In this document: positions 27,390 to 36,334 of the stretch, in pieces
Layout of the letters: each line of letters starts with the position of its first letter
Position numbering within the stretch: the stretch's first letter is position 1
Assembly (NCBI GenBank): GCA_016870095.1
Contig: VGCI01000001.1
Span: 1-64,000, forward strand
Direction: 5' to 3'
Source of the DNA: Alphaproteobacteria bacterium
GTDB taxonomy: Bacteria; Pseudomonadota; Alphaproteobacteria; Paracaedibacterales; VGCI01
DNA length: 64,000 nt
Made by a program: the position numbers and the translations under genes
The notes under the pieces: generated by a model
Databases searched by the model: none
Seen by the model: the letters and a program-made list of their open reading frames with translations, nothing else
What the model was told of the DNA's origin: nothing

Positions 27390-30300
27390 ATGAACAAATT
27401 ATTTAAGTATTTTCTTTTATTTACTGCAGTTTTATTGTCTTTAGCAGAATCAAAAGCTGCGGATAGTTCAGATGAATCTCATGCGCCTCAGGCGCCAATA
27501 ACATGGAATCATGTAAGACGAACTTCTCAAGGCCTTCCACAAGCTTCCTCTTCCAGCGATGCGATTATACAACTTGTAGATCCTGATGATGTAGATTTAA
27601 CTGCTTCACGGCAAAAAGACCACCCTATGGTCTCAGCTGCATCAAGCTCATCCTCCAGAGCCGTTGCAAGTTCATCCCAATCTCACCCATCAAATGTATC
27701 GGCATTCGGAGGGCAGATGAGTATGAGCAATTCTCAGCCACAGCTCACTCAAGAGCAAGCATCTTCTCCAACGGCTGCCTCACAAGAATTCCAGCCGCAT
27801 TCTCTGTCAACTGATGCAAGATTTGACCATATGGTGCGTTCCGCATCTTTATCTTCATTAAGAGGTGATGAGTCCCACATTTATTACAGGGCACCAGAAG
27901 TAGTGCCTCTTCCAAGATCTCTCACGCGCGTTTATGAAGATCATGCTTTGTCGGATGAATCCATCGTTGATCCCCGTCACAAGCCATATGGGAGAGATTA
28001 TTCAAAACCGGGTAAAAGTGTTGTAAATCCAATTCTTTGGCAGTGGCTTACAGATACGCAAACTTTTTGGGGAAAATTTAATGAGGCTCATAGAGAATTA
28101 AAAGCAGCTCAAAGAAAATTCGAAGCAAAGGAACAAGAAAGTGATAAACTTTCAATATTTCCCGAAAAAGTTGATTTAAGTGCCAGTTCAAGCTCCCTTT
28201 TGGGTAAGTGGAATATGACGGCAGATGAAAAAGTAGCGGCTAGTTATCAACGTGCTAGGGCTAGAAAGGAGGAAGCTGAAAATGCCTATAAGATTTTAGC
28301 CAACGAGGCTCAACGTCGTCACCCAAGCTTATCTCTTGATGATATAATTAACAAATTAGCTTGTGGAACATTAGCAACAGCGGATGCCAGCATTCTTCAT
28401 CGAAAAGAATCCTCTCCTCTAGCTCGTGCAAAACCAGCTTTTAAAGCTTTTGTGATAGACCCCTTTGATTTGAAAATTAGTTTGGGGAGTTTGATCAACC
28501 GATTGGATCGTATTGAACGGGAAAATGAAGCTTTAATCTTTTTAAATAGGATTTACAAACAAGAAATATTGGCTCGAGTCGGTGGTTGGAGAATAGCTGC
28601 TTGGAAAGAATGGCTAAATTTAAATAAGGAAGAAGGACCACTACATGCAGTAATAGATAATTTGTCAAAAAAATTTCCTTTTAGATCCCTGACAAGATGG
28701 AATAGGGATCTTTCTACGAACAAGGGGGTCGTTATGGCGGCTCTTCATAGAGACGAAAGAGGAACACATGTGTGGAAACGTTGGCTGCAACATGTTCGAA
28801 AATATGTAAATCCTTTTGAGCGGAATTTTCAATCATCGTCTTCTGCAATGCAAAAGTTAGATGAGCAGTATAGAAACCTACCCAAAAACTTCACGCCTGG
28901 TGGGGAACCGATCCTTGGTGAGAGCGTTGATCGAGGAAATTTTTCCCAAAAAGTTTACGATGGTTTAGATATTACAGATGCGGATTGGGGAGATTGTGAG
29001 GATGCGGATCTCAGGCAATCTAATGATCCAAATCTCGAGGCTCAACGTTTGGTGCGGCAGAGAATGTATACAAACAAGAAAGGAGATGTTGTTCCCTTTT
29101 ATCCGATGAAAGACAATGATAAAGCTGGGGACGCTACGCGCGACGATTACAGAAAACTTATTGAATCGATTCGTGATGTTAGAGATGAGGTCAATGCTGA
29201 AACAGGTCTTGTAGATAATTCCTTAGCAGACAAGTGGACGGCAATGCCTAAAAAATATAACCCAATGGTTAGAAGTTTTAGATCTTTTAAATCTGTAGAG
29301 TTTCACAGAACTGTATATAAAGATGTTCTGAGACAATTACATCTAAAGTCGAAGCCAGTTATGATTGGATATGGTGATGGTTTAACAAAACCCAATGAAC
29401 CTCAACCAACGGATGACCCCATAATTCACCCATATAATTATACTCAGATCAAAGATTATAATGGTTTATGTACAAAGATGGAGTTTCTTCTGGAGTCGAA
29501 TCGAAATCTTTGGCGACAAATCACATCCAGTCAAGGATCATGGACTTACATTCCTGCTGCTTGGGAATTTGTTGTCTTCACTAAACCGGAAAAACCGAAG
29601 ACAAATATGATTAAGTTCGGTGTGGCAGATCCACAATTAGAGACTTTTGATTTAAGAAAGAGTGATTTAACAGATGAAGAATTACTTGTAAAATGGCCAA
29701 CCACAGAAGGATTAAAAGGAATTTTTCATTGGTGTAAGACGTTGGATCTAGGTCACAATAAACTTAGCAATCCTAGCTCAGCAATTGATTTTACAAATCT
29801 TACAACGCTATATGCGAACCATAATAATTTGGGAGGATTATTTTTTCTTGAAAAGAGCTGGGGGCGGTTGGAAAGGCTCTCTGTTGCCCATAATCGGATA
29901 GTACATTTTCCTCCACTCACTGGCGTTAATACGCATTTCTTACAATATTTAGACATTTCTAATAACAGACTGAATGAAGTAGCACCCTTAGGCAATATGG
30001 TTCAACTCTTTGAACTCATTATTTCTGGAAATCCAGTTGCTACTCTCAAAGGGTTAGGGGGCTTAAAAAATCTTCAAGTCTTAAAAGCTGCTAATTGTGA
30101 ACTTGTTGGGAATTGGGATGTTGTTATACCTTCCCTATCTGAGCTCACAACACTTGATTTGTGTGAAAATCCGAGTTTGATTATGTTGCCCTATCTAGAT
30201 GAAAAAAATCAGGATGATAATGTGGATTCACAAAATTATGAAGAAGAGGTGCAAAGACTAATTCCTGATGTTATTGAGGCGAATGATACTAAATTTAATA

Positions 30301-30452
30301 ATGCTTTCCCTCAATTGACGAACTTGAAAATTCGAAATCTGATTCTACAGACCAGAAAAAAGACAGTTCAAGAAAATGAACGTCCCATAACTTTAAGTGA
30401 CTTAATCAGAGGACGCATTATCCTTAAGCAGCAAAAAGAAAATCGTGAATAA
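27390..30452 (+). CDS. Secreted Ser-rich LRR protein, 1020 aa
   Basis: A signal peptide (residues 1-24, cleavage after SKA) is followed by about 150 residues of Ser/Gln/Pro-rich low complexity, including several Ser runs. A charged helical, partly coiled region follows (about 220-330: HRELKAAQRKFEAKEQES), then a long unique region (about 370-740). Canonical LRRs occupy about 745-940: CKTLDLGHNKLSNP, LTTLYANHNNLGG, LERLSVAHNRIVHFP, LQYLDISNNRLNEV, LQVLKAANCEL. There is no transmembrane segment after the signal peptide. The layout resembles the divergently transcribed 1807-aa protein (signal, long unique body, C-terminal LRRs), though I see no strong direct similarity. Function unknown; probably exported. 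Confidence 0.65.
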   Translation: MNKLFKYFLLFTAVLLSLAESKAADSSDESHAPQAPITWNHVRRTSQGLPQASSSSDAIIQLVDPDDVDLTASRQKDHPMVSAASSSSSRAVASSSQSHPSNVSAFGGQMSMSNSQPQLTQEQASSPTAASQEFQPHSLSTDARFDHMVRSASLSSLRGDESHIYYRAPEVVPLPRSLTRVYEDHALSDESIVDPRHKPYGRDYSKPGKSVVNPILWQWLTDTQTFWGKFNEAHRELKAAQRKFEAKEQESDKLSIFPEKVDLSASSSSLLGKWNMTADEKVAASYQRARARKEEAENAYKILANEAQRRHPSLSLDDIINKLACGTLATADASILHRKESSPLARAKPAFKAFVIDPFDLKISLGSLINRLDRIERENEALIFLNRIYKQEILARVGGWRIAAWKEWLNLNKEEGPLHAVIDNLSKKFPFRSLTRWNRDLSTNKGVVMAALHRDERGTHVWKRWLQHVRKYVNPFERNFQSSSSAMQKLDEQYRNLPKNFTPGGEPILGESVDRGNFSQKVYDGLDITDADWGDCEDADLRQSNDPNLEAQRLVRQRMYTNKKGDVVPFYPMKDNDKAGDATRDDYRKLIESIRDVRDEVNAETGLVDNSLADKWTAMPKKYNPMVRSFRSFKSVEFHRTVYKDVLRQLHLKSKPVMIGYGDGLTKPNEPQPTDDPIIHPYNYTQIKDYNGLCTKMEFLLESNRNLWRQITSSQGSWTYIPAAWEFVVFTKPEKPKTNMIKFGVADPQLETFDLRKSDLTDEELLVKWPTTEGLKGIFHWCKTLDLGHNKLSNPSSAIDFTNLTTLYANHNNLGGLFFLEKSWGRLERLSVAHNRIVHFPPLTGVNTHFLQYLDISNNRLNEVAPLGNMVQLFELIISGNPVATLKGLGGLKNLQVLKAANCELVGNWDVVIPSLSELTTLDLCENPSLIMLPYLDEKNQDDNVDSQNYEEEVQRLIPDVIEANDTKFNNAFPQLTNLKIRNLILQTRKKTVQENERPITLSDLIRGRIILKQQKENRE

Positions 30453-30474
30453 AGTGTGGAAATTATTTTGGAAG

Positions 30475-30500
30475 GAAGGAATTTATATTTAAATTCCTTC
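30475..30500. terminator. Hairpin between convergent LRR and PpiC-like genes
   Basis: GAAGGAATTT (30475-30484), loop atattt, AAATTCCTTC (30491-30500): a perfect 10-bp stem between two convergent genes. No long T-run follows on either strand, so termination efficiency is uncertain. Confidence 0.5.
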
Positions 30501-30517
30501 TCTTCGTGATGAAAGAC

Positions 30518-31651
30518 CTATTTATTGATTCCCAACTTTTGAGTAATTTTTTTCAAAACGTTTGGTTTATTTTTTTTAGCATTATACGCCAGAATATCAG
30601 AATTTTGTTTGGACAGTTCTGCATTCATGCTGGATGTGTATTTTTCACAATTTTTTCGACTATTCAAGTCAATATCTCCAAAAATTTCTTCAAATAATTT
30701 TACAGGATCATTATTCTTACCCGGAAAATTCTGTGGATTTTTAGCTCTTCCAACAATGTTTTGAACCCTTGCTTTCAGGTCTTCAAGAGATTTATGTATT
30801 TGTTCTATATTGAGTTTATAATCCTGAGCTGTCTTGTAAGTATTATTCTTTTTTTCTTTAACAAATATCACGTTATAACTATAATTTTTTGTTTTAGCTT
30901 TAGGATTGTTGTGATCAGTTTTTGAGATAACAATGACTTTATTAACTACAGTTCCAGGTTTTGCATTCTTTACAATTGATTGTAATTCTAAGGGAATTTT
31001 TGATAGCTTCATATCTTGAAATTGATTTGGAAATTCATTTGCGTTAAAATCTTTTACGAATTTCAAGTAATCTTCGGCCTCAGCTTTAGTGTCAAAACTA
31101 TCAATACTAATACTGTATTCATCATTTTCAGGAGTACCGTATCCTACCGGTTTTGGAGGGATTTTATCTAGCCATTGAGTTTGAGTTTCTTGTATCAGCC
31201 TTTGGCAATCGGACTTCTTAGCAAGGAGAAGCCAATTGCTAATTTTTTCTAAAAATAAAGCATCAGATGAAATTTGAGAATCTGATGATGAAAGGGGGAG
31301 AGGTTGTGACCCTAAATTTATTGTTGCTCCCCCAGAATTTCTGGAATTCGGAACAGGTGGGAGTGGTCTCTTTGATGTTGAAGGCGTGTTGGGTTGGAAT
31401 GAAGAAGCGGGCAGGCTCCCTTGATTTGAATTGTTGGGTAATGCTGGGGTTGATTTTAAAGTCCCGCCACACAAGGAGTCTTTAAGTATAGAACCACAAT
31501 CTGCTGTACACTGGTTTTTCTTGAAACTGCCTTTGCAAGCATCAACCGTCGCACAAAGTATTGAGCATTTTTCAGCGGGAATGGTTGCTTGTGTGCCTGA
31601 TGTTAAACTCATGAGGCCAGCCATAAGCAAAAATATATTTCTTTTCATCAT
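30518..31651 (-). CDS. Secreted protein with Pro-rich linker and decayed PpiC-like domain, 377 aa
   Basis: A signal peptide (residues 1-22, SGTQA) is followed by a cysteine-rich stretch (six Cys between residues 29 and 61). Next comes a Ser/Pro-rich linker containing RPLPPVP at residues 95-101, which matches the class I SH3-ligand consensus RxLPPxP. Residues about 178-300 line up with the parvulin domain of the protein at 7129-8142: NDEYSISIDSFDTKAEAEDYL against EDEYNISMITLTDKSKATKLL, and AKPGTVVNKVIVIS against AKATIVSNVIEIS. The GNLGYV core is missing. GGGAG precedes the ATG. It reads like a foldase paralogue turned exported adaptor; that is inference. Confidence 0.6.
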   Translation of the reverse strand: MMKRNIFLLMAGLMSLTSGTQATIPAEKCSILCATVDACKGSFKKNQCTADCGSILKDSLCGGTLKSTPALPNNSNQGSLPASSFQPNTPSTSKRPLPPVPNSRNSGGATINLGSQPLPLSSSDSQISSDALFLEKISNWLLLAKKSDCQRLIQETQTQWLDKIPPKPVGYGTPENDEYSISIDSFDTKAEAEDYLKFVKDFNANEFPNQFQDMKLSKIPLELQSIVKNAKPGTVVNKVIVISKTDHNNPKAKTKNYSYNVIFVKEKKNNTYKTAQDYKLNIEQIHKSLEDLKARVQNIVGRAKNPQNFPGKNNDPVKLFEEIFGDIDLNSRKNCEKYTSSMNAELSKQNSDILAYNAKKNKPNVLKKITQKLGINK

Positions 31652-31731
31652 TTTTTACTCCCTAAAATAGAAAATTCTATTTCTTAGAATAAATGAAAAT
31701 ATTTAAGAATTATTTAAGGGGCAAAGAATAG

Positions 31732-33213
31732 TTAACGAAACGGGGGCTCATCAAATCCGCGCAATTTGCGTGAATGAAGTTGATCAACCCCTTGCTCGCG
31801 CAACAAACGCACCGTTTCGAGACCAATTTTTAGATGTTGATTCACCCGTTCGTTATAAAAATTGTTGGCCATGCCCCGTAGTTTAATTTCCCCATGAATG
31901 GGTTTGTCGGAAACACACAACAAAGTTCCATAAGGTACGCGGAAGCGGTAGCCATTGGCAGCAACAGTAGCGGATTCCATATCGAGGGCAACTGCTCGAC
32001 TTTGTCGGAATCGTTCATAAAGAGAATCAGATCGCAATTCCCAGTTTCGATTATCAGTTGAGACAACCGTTCCGGTGCGCATCCCAGTTTTAAGATCTTT
32101 TCGATCCAAGGCTATATTTTCGACAGCTTGTTGTAAAGCTACTTGAACTTCAGCTATAGGGGGAACAGGAATCCAGGTGGGTAAGTCCTGATTCAAAACA
32201 TTATCTTCCCGCACATATCCGTGAGCTAAGACATAATCACCCAAAGCTTGAGTGGAGCGTAGCCCTGCGCAATGTCCCAACATCAGCCAACAATGAGGGC
32301 GTAAAACCGCCAAATGGTCTGTTATGGTTTTGGCATTTGTGGGCCCAACACCAATATTTATAAACGTGATGCCCATGCCATCTTTCCGTTTTAAGTGGTA
32401 CCCCGGCATTTGTGGCAGATTTTTGGGAATGGTGACATCGAAATTGCCCTTTTGATAAATGGTATTCCCGGGGATAACAAGAGCTTCATATTCCGAAGAA
32501 TTTTTAAGTTGCTCAATCCCAAATGCCACAAACTCATCCAAATAGCGTTGATAGTTGGTTAACAGGACAAATCCCTGAAAATGATTCGGAGACGTTCCCG
32601 TGTAATGATGGAGACGATGGAGCGAATAATCGGCTCGCTCCCCACTAAACATGGAGATGGGTTTAATACCCGATGCTCCCGGACGGAAAGTGCAGTTGGC
32701 AATATTATCGTTAACCCGAGTTAAGTCTGGCAAAGCAAATCCATTTTGCAATTGCCATAATTGCCCCATATCTAAGGTACGCGGGTCTAATTGAGCCGGG
32801 GTGTGATCCATAGCAAAGGGTAGGGGAATTGGCCAGTTGCTCGATCCTACATAAACGGGAACTTTATGACGTTCAATAAGGAGGCGAATTTGTTCGAGAT
32901 AATACTCTTTAAAAATATCCAGACGCGTAACTGTGCCCCCGTAAACACCGGCTTCAACAACAACACCATAAGAAAGTCGAGCATCTAAATTAAGATCTTT
33001 GGAAAGGACTTGAATACCAACATAAGGGTATGTCGCTTCGGCTAACAGAGACTCTGGAACTTCTTCACCTTCCAAAAGTCGCTGAAAAGCATCTCGTATG
33101 AGCATACTATTCTTGTTATAAATGGCTTCAATGGCATTAACGGCTTCAGATGCATCCATATATCCTACAACGTCTTTTACGTCAGGAAATAAATTCTTCG
33201 TTAGGTCACTCAT
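31732..33213 (-). CDS. amn: AMP nucleosidase
   Basis: Hydrolyses AMP to adenine and ribose 5-phosphate, buffering the adenylate pool. At 493 aa it has the full two-part build: an N-terminal AMP-nucleosidase-specific domain (about residues 1-170) and a C-terminal phosphorylase-like catalytic domain. The latter contains GVGPTNAKTITDHLAVLRPHC, the LRSTQALGDYVLAHGYVRED segment and the nucleoside-binding stretch ALDMESATVAANGYRFRVPYGTLLC. ATG 33213 is chosen; an in-frame GTG at 33237 would add eight residues and neither has a clear ribosome site. It is a single-gene unit downstream of ftsY on the same strand. Confidence 0.92.
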   Translation of the reverse strand: MSDLTKNLFPDVKDVVGYMDASEAVNAIEAIYNKNSMLIRDAFQRLLEGEEVPESLLAEATYPYVGIQVLSKDLNLDARLSYGVVVEAGVYGGTVTRLDIFKEYYLEQIRLLIERHKVPVYVGSSNWPIPLPFAMDHTPAQLDPRTLDMGQLWQLQNGFALPDLTRVNDNIANCTFRPGASGIKPISMFSGERADYSLHRLHHYTGTSPNHFQGFVLLTNYQRYLDEFVAFGIEQLKNSSEYEALVIPGNTIYQKGNFDVTIPKNLPQMPGYHLKRKDGMGITFINIGVGPTNAKTITDHLAVLRPHCWLMLGHCAGLRSTQALGDYVLAHGYVREDNVLNQDLPTWIPVPPIAEVQVALQQAVENIALDRKDLKTGMRTGTVVSTDNRNWELRSDSLYERFRQSRAVALDMESATVAANGYRFRVPYGTLLCVSDKPIHGEIKLRGMANNFYNERVNQHLKIGLETVRLLREQGVDQLHSRKLRGFDEPPFR

Positions 33214-33343
33214 ATTTTCGTTCACAGATATTTTCACCTATGGGTTGGATAATCAAGACTACTCTTTGACCTTAGCATATCCTAATAATCATTATATTAA
33301 AACTTTCCTAATTTTACCCTACAATCGCTGCAATTATAACGGG

Positions 33344-34297
33344 CTAACTTTCCAGGCCTAGCAGGTTACGAGCGAAATCACGACTCGTAAAGGCACGAAG
33401 ATCATCGGCGGATTCTCCGACTCCAATGGCATGGATAGGAAGCCCAAATTTTTCAGCTAGCGAAACAACAACCCCTCCACGCGCAGTGCCGTCGAGTTTT
33501 GTGATGATTAGACCCGTTAAGCCAATAATTTCTTTGAAATTTTGGACTTGGCTGTGAGCATTTTGTCCCGTGGTTCCATCTAAAATTAATAAGGTGCTAT
33601 GCGGGGCGGATTCATCAATTTTTCCTAAGACACGTTGAATTTTTTTCAATTCATCCATCAAATGGGCTTTATTTTGAAGGCGTCCCGCTGTGTCAATGAG
33701 GAGCACATCGGTATCGGCTTCTTGTGCCTTAACCAGCGCCTCATAAGCCAGGCCGGCTGCATCTGCGCCCGGGGCTCCCGAAACAACGGGGACATCTATT
33801 CTTTGGCCCCAAATTTGTAGTTGTTCAACAGCTGCAGCTCGAAACGTATCTCCGGCAGCCATCATTACAGAAAGTCCTTGGTCTTTCCACTGCTTCGCCA
33901 ATTTTCCTATTGTTGTTGTTTTTCCGCTGCCATTCACACCGACAACCAAAATAACATGAGGTTTTAATCTGTCATTTAAAAGAAGGGGTTGAGCCATGGG
34001 TGTTAAAATAAGCTCTATGGCGTTGGCCAAAAAATCTTTAATCTCGTCCAAACTGATATCTTGATTGAGGCGTTGTTTCCCAAGATCTGTTGTTAATCGA
34101 GAGGCCGTTTCAACACCCAAATCACTTGTGATAAGCAGTTCTTCTAACTCGTCAAGGGTGGGTTGATCGAGCTTCCGAGCCACAAAAATTGTCTTAAGGC
34201 CATCACCTAAGCGATCAGATGAGCGTTTAAGTCCCTTTTTCAGACGTGACCACCAACCGCTTTTTTCTTCATCAATAGTCTCTACCGATTCGGTCAT
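33344..34297 (-). CDS. ftsY: Signal recognition particle receptor FtsY
   Basis: GTPase receptor that takes SRP-ribosome complexes to the membrane. NG domain only (317 aa): helical N part, then G1 GVNGSGKTTTIGKLA near residue 108, DTFRAAAVEQL, G3 DTAGRLQNKAHLMDELKK, G4 TKLDGTARGG and the closing GVGESADDLRAF. The long acidic A domain of E. coli FtsY is absent, leaving about 20 residues ahead of the N domain, as in many alphaproteobacteria. Its ATG overlaps the mtaB stop by four bases, a sign of translational coupling. Confidence 0.96.
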   Translation of the reverse strand: MTESVETIDEEKSGWWSRLKKGLKRSSDRLGDGLKTIFVARKLDQPTLDELEELLITSDLGVETASRLTTDLGKQRLNQDISLDEIKDFLANAIELILTPMAQPLLLNDRLKPHVILVVGVNGSGKTTTIGKLAKQWKDQGLSVMMAAGDTFRAAAVEQLQIWGQRIDVPVVSGAPGADAAGLAYEALVKAQEADTDVLLIDTAGRLQNKAHLMDELKKIQRVLGKIDESAPHSTLLILDGTTGQNAHSQVQNFKEIIGLTGLIITKLDGTARGGVVVSLAEKFGLPIHAIGVGESADDLRAFTSRDFARNLLGLES

Positions 34298-35619
34298 TCG
34301 ATTATTTTTCCTTTTAAGCCTTCTGAGGTGGCCTCGACAACATGCGCTTTTATAACCGATCCTATGGCATATTCTATAGGGCTTTCAAGTTCTATAGGAG
34401 CAAAGTGATCTGTTTTCCCTCGGATTCGCATGCCATATTCTTTCTTCTCTGACGTTTCAACCAACAGCTGGGTATCTTGGTTAACGCAAGATTTGTAAAA
34501 ATGATAAAGAGCTTCTTTGCCTTTTTCTCGCAACAGTGCTGCTCGCTTTTTAATGATAGGGCCGGGAACGGCGGGCATGCGACTCGCGGGTGTGCCGGGA
34601 CGTGAAGAGTAAGGAAAGACATGCAGATAGGTTAAACCACAATCAACAATACTACGTAATGTGTTATCAAACATCTCCTCTGTTTCAGTCGGAAAGCCAG
34701 CAATGAGATCAGCACCAAATACCACATCAGGTCGTAAGGAGCGTGCTTTTTCACAAAAAGCAATCGCATCGGCGCGCAAATGGCGGCGTTTCATGCGTTT
34801 CAATATCATATCATCTCCCGCTTGCAAACTCATGTGTAGATGGGGTAACAAGCGAGGTTCTTGTGCAATTAATTGCCAAAGTTCATCATCTATTTCAACA
34901 GGGTCTAGAGAAGAAAGACGTAAACGATTTAATTCAGGAACGAGTGCCAAGAGTCTTCGAATCATTTGGCCTAAGGTTGGGGAACCCGGTAAATCAGCCC
35001 CATAAGCCGTTATGTCCACTCCGGTCATTACAATTTCTTGGTATCCAGATTGAATCAACGTTTTGACTTGAGCCACAATTTCCCCAATCGCTACGCTGCG
35101 TGAATTACCACGGCCGTAAGGAATTGTGCAAAAAGTACAGCGATGATCGCAGCCATTTTGAACTTGGACGAAGGCACGAGCTTTTCCCTCAAAACCGGCA
35201 ACGAGATGTCCCGCAGTTTCTCGTACAGCCATAATGTCATTGACCAAAACACGGTCATGGTCAGTTGTTTTTAGATAACTTGAAAGTTTCATTTTTTCAT
35301 CATTACCAATGACGCGACTGACTTCGGGCATATTTGCATAGCTTGATGGATTTATCTGTGATGCACATCCAGTTATAATAATTTCTGTGTCTGGATGTTC
35401 CCGGCGCAAACGGCGAATGGTTTGTTTGGCTTGACGTTCTGCTTCAGCTGTTACAGCACACGTATTAATAATAATTGACTGACTGAGGCCTGCCTGCCGT
35501 CCTAAATCTTTCATGACTTCAGATTCGTAAGTATTTAAACGGCAACCGAATGTAATAACAACTGGCCCCTCATCTGTTGTTAGAGGTAAATTTGACTGAA
35601 TTTGAGACGAATGAGTCAT
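34294..35619 (-). CDS. mtaB: tRNA t6A37 methylthiotransferase MtaB
   Basis: Radical-SAM enzyme that adds a methylthio group to t6A37 in tRNAs reading ANN codons. The N-terminal UPF0004 cluster-binding domain has its three cysteines (FGCRLN, NTCAVT, TGCAS). The radical-SAM motif CxxxCxxC is seen as CDHRCTFCTIPYGRG near residue 145, and a TRAM-like domain closes the protein. The FGCRLNxYES and GCASQ patterns favour MtaB over MiaB. I start at ATG 35619; the longer frame to 35667 adds an unconserved stretch. It forms an operon with ftsY, a pairing common in alphaproteobacteria. Confidence 0.9.
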   Translation of the reverse strand: MTHSSQIQSNLPLTTDEGPVVITFGCRLNTYESEVMKDLGRQAGLSQSIIINTCAVTAEAERQAKQTIRRLRREHPDTEIIITGCASQINPSSYANMPEVSRVIGNDEKMKLSSYLKTTDHDRVLVNDIMAVRETAGHLVAGFEGKARAFVQVQNGCDHRCTFCTIPYGRGNSRSVAIGEIVAQVKTLIQSGYQEIVMTGVDITAYGADLPGSPTLGQMIRRLLALVPELNRLRLSSLDPVEIDDELWQLIAQEPRLLPHLHMSLQAGDDMILKRMKRRHLRADAIAFCEKARSLRPDVVFGADLIAGFPTETEEMFDNTLRSIVDCGLTYLHVFPYSSRPGTPASRMPAVPGPIIKKRAALLREKGKEALYHFYKSCVNQDTQLLVETSEKKEYGMRIRGKTDHFAPIELESPIEYAIGSVIKAHVVEATSEGLKGKIIE

Positions 35620-35768
35620 AGGTAAATTAATTTCTAAATTAAAACAATAAAGTATAGGGCTAAGCATTCACAGATTTTGTTTATACGATACTTAAATCAC
35701 ATTCAGCGTTAAAAGGCAACGAAAAGCGGGAAATGCTATGGAAATATAAGGAATAACGGTTCCTTTTA

Positions 35769-36140
35769 TTAATCTTCTTCCATTTCCTTTTCGATGGATT
35801 CGAGTTGATCGCTTAATGCCTTATTTTGTTTCATTAAGGACTTTAAGATCATGGTGATTTGTTTTGTGTCACGATTTTGTGAGTATTGAATGCTAAAGGC
35901 CATGAGGAATGTTACAATTGTTGTGCCTGTATTGATGACTAGCTGCCACGTATTTGAATAATCGTAATATGGGCCCGTTATGGCCCAAGCAATGACCACA
36001 ATCAAAGAAACTGAAAAGGCGCTGAGAGAGCCACCTAATTTAGATAGTTTGATAATTTTGGAGCGTATGTACCGTTTTAAGGCTTTTAATTGTGACCATG
36101 TCGCTTGGGTGATGGTTGCAAAAGCTTGTTTGATTTTCAT
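35769..36140 (-). CDS. Small membrane protein of the low-affinity iron permease family
   Basis: 123 aa with two membrane helices (about residues 36-58 and 70-90). The stretch NTWQLVINTGTTIVTFLMAF, then SIQYSQNRDTKQI, matches the PF04120 (Fet4-type) signature seen in short bacterial homologues. The yeast founder moves Fe2+, but in the short bacterial forms transport has rarely been shown, so treat the ion as unknown. ATG 36140 has a strong gggaggg ribosome site 8-14 bases ahead; the longer frame starting at 36188 is less likely. A charged C-terminal coiled tail (LMKQNKALSDQLESIEKEMEED) could mediate oligomerisation. Confidence 0.75.
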   Translation of the reverse strand: MKIKQAFATITQATWSQLKALKRYIRSKIIKLSKLGGSLSAFSVSLIVVIAWAITGPYYDYSNTWQLVINTGTTIVTFLMAFSIQYSQNRDTKQITMILKSLMKQNKALSDQLESIEKEMEED

Positions 36141-36334
36141 GACGAACACCCTCCCCGGGTTATTTGTAATTCCCGGATACACCTTCATACAATGATGTAC
36201 CTACTAACAAAGAGTAGGGGAATCTCGTTAATGATTTCTTAAAATATCCGTGCTGTTTTGAGAATAAATATTTAAATAATTCCTTTAAATATATCCCTAA
36301 TTTTTTGCGTAAAACCTTGTTTTATATGGTGACT

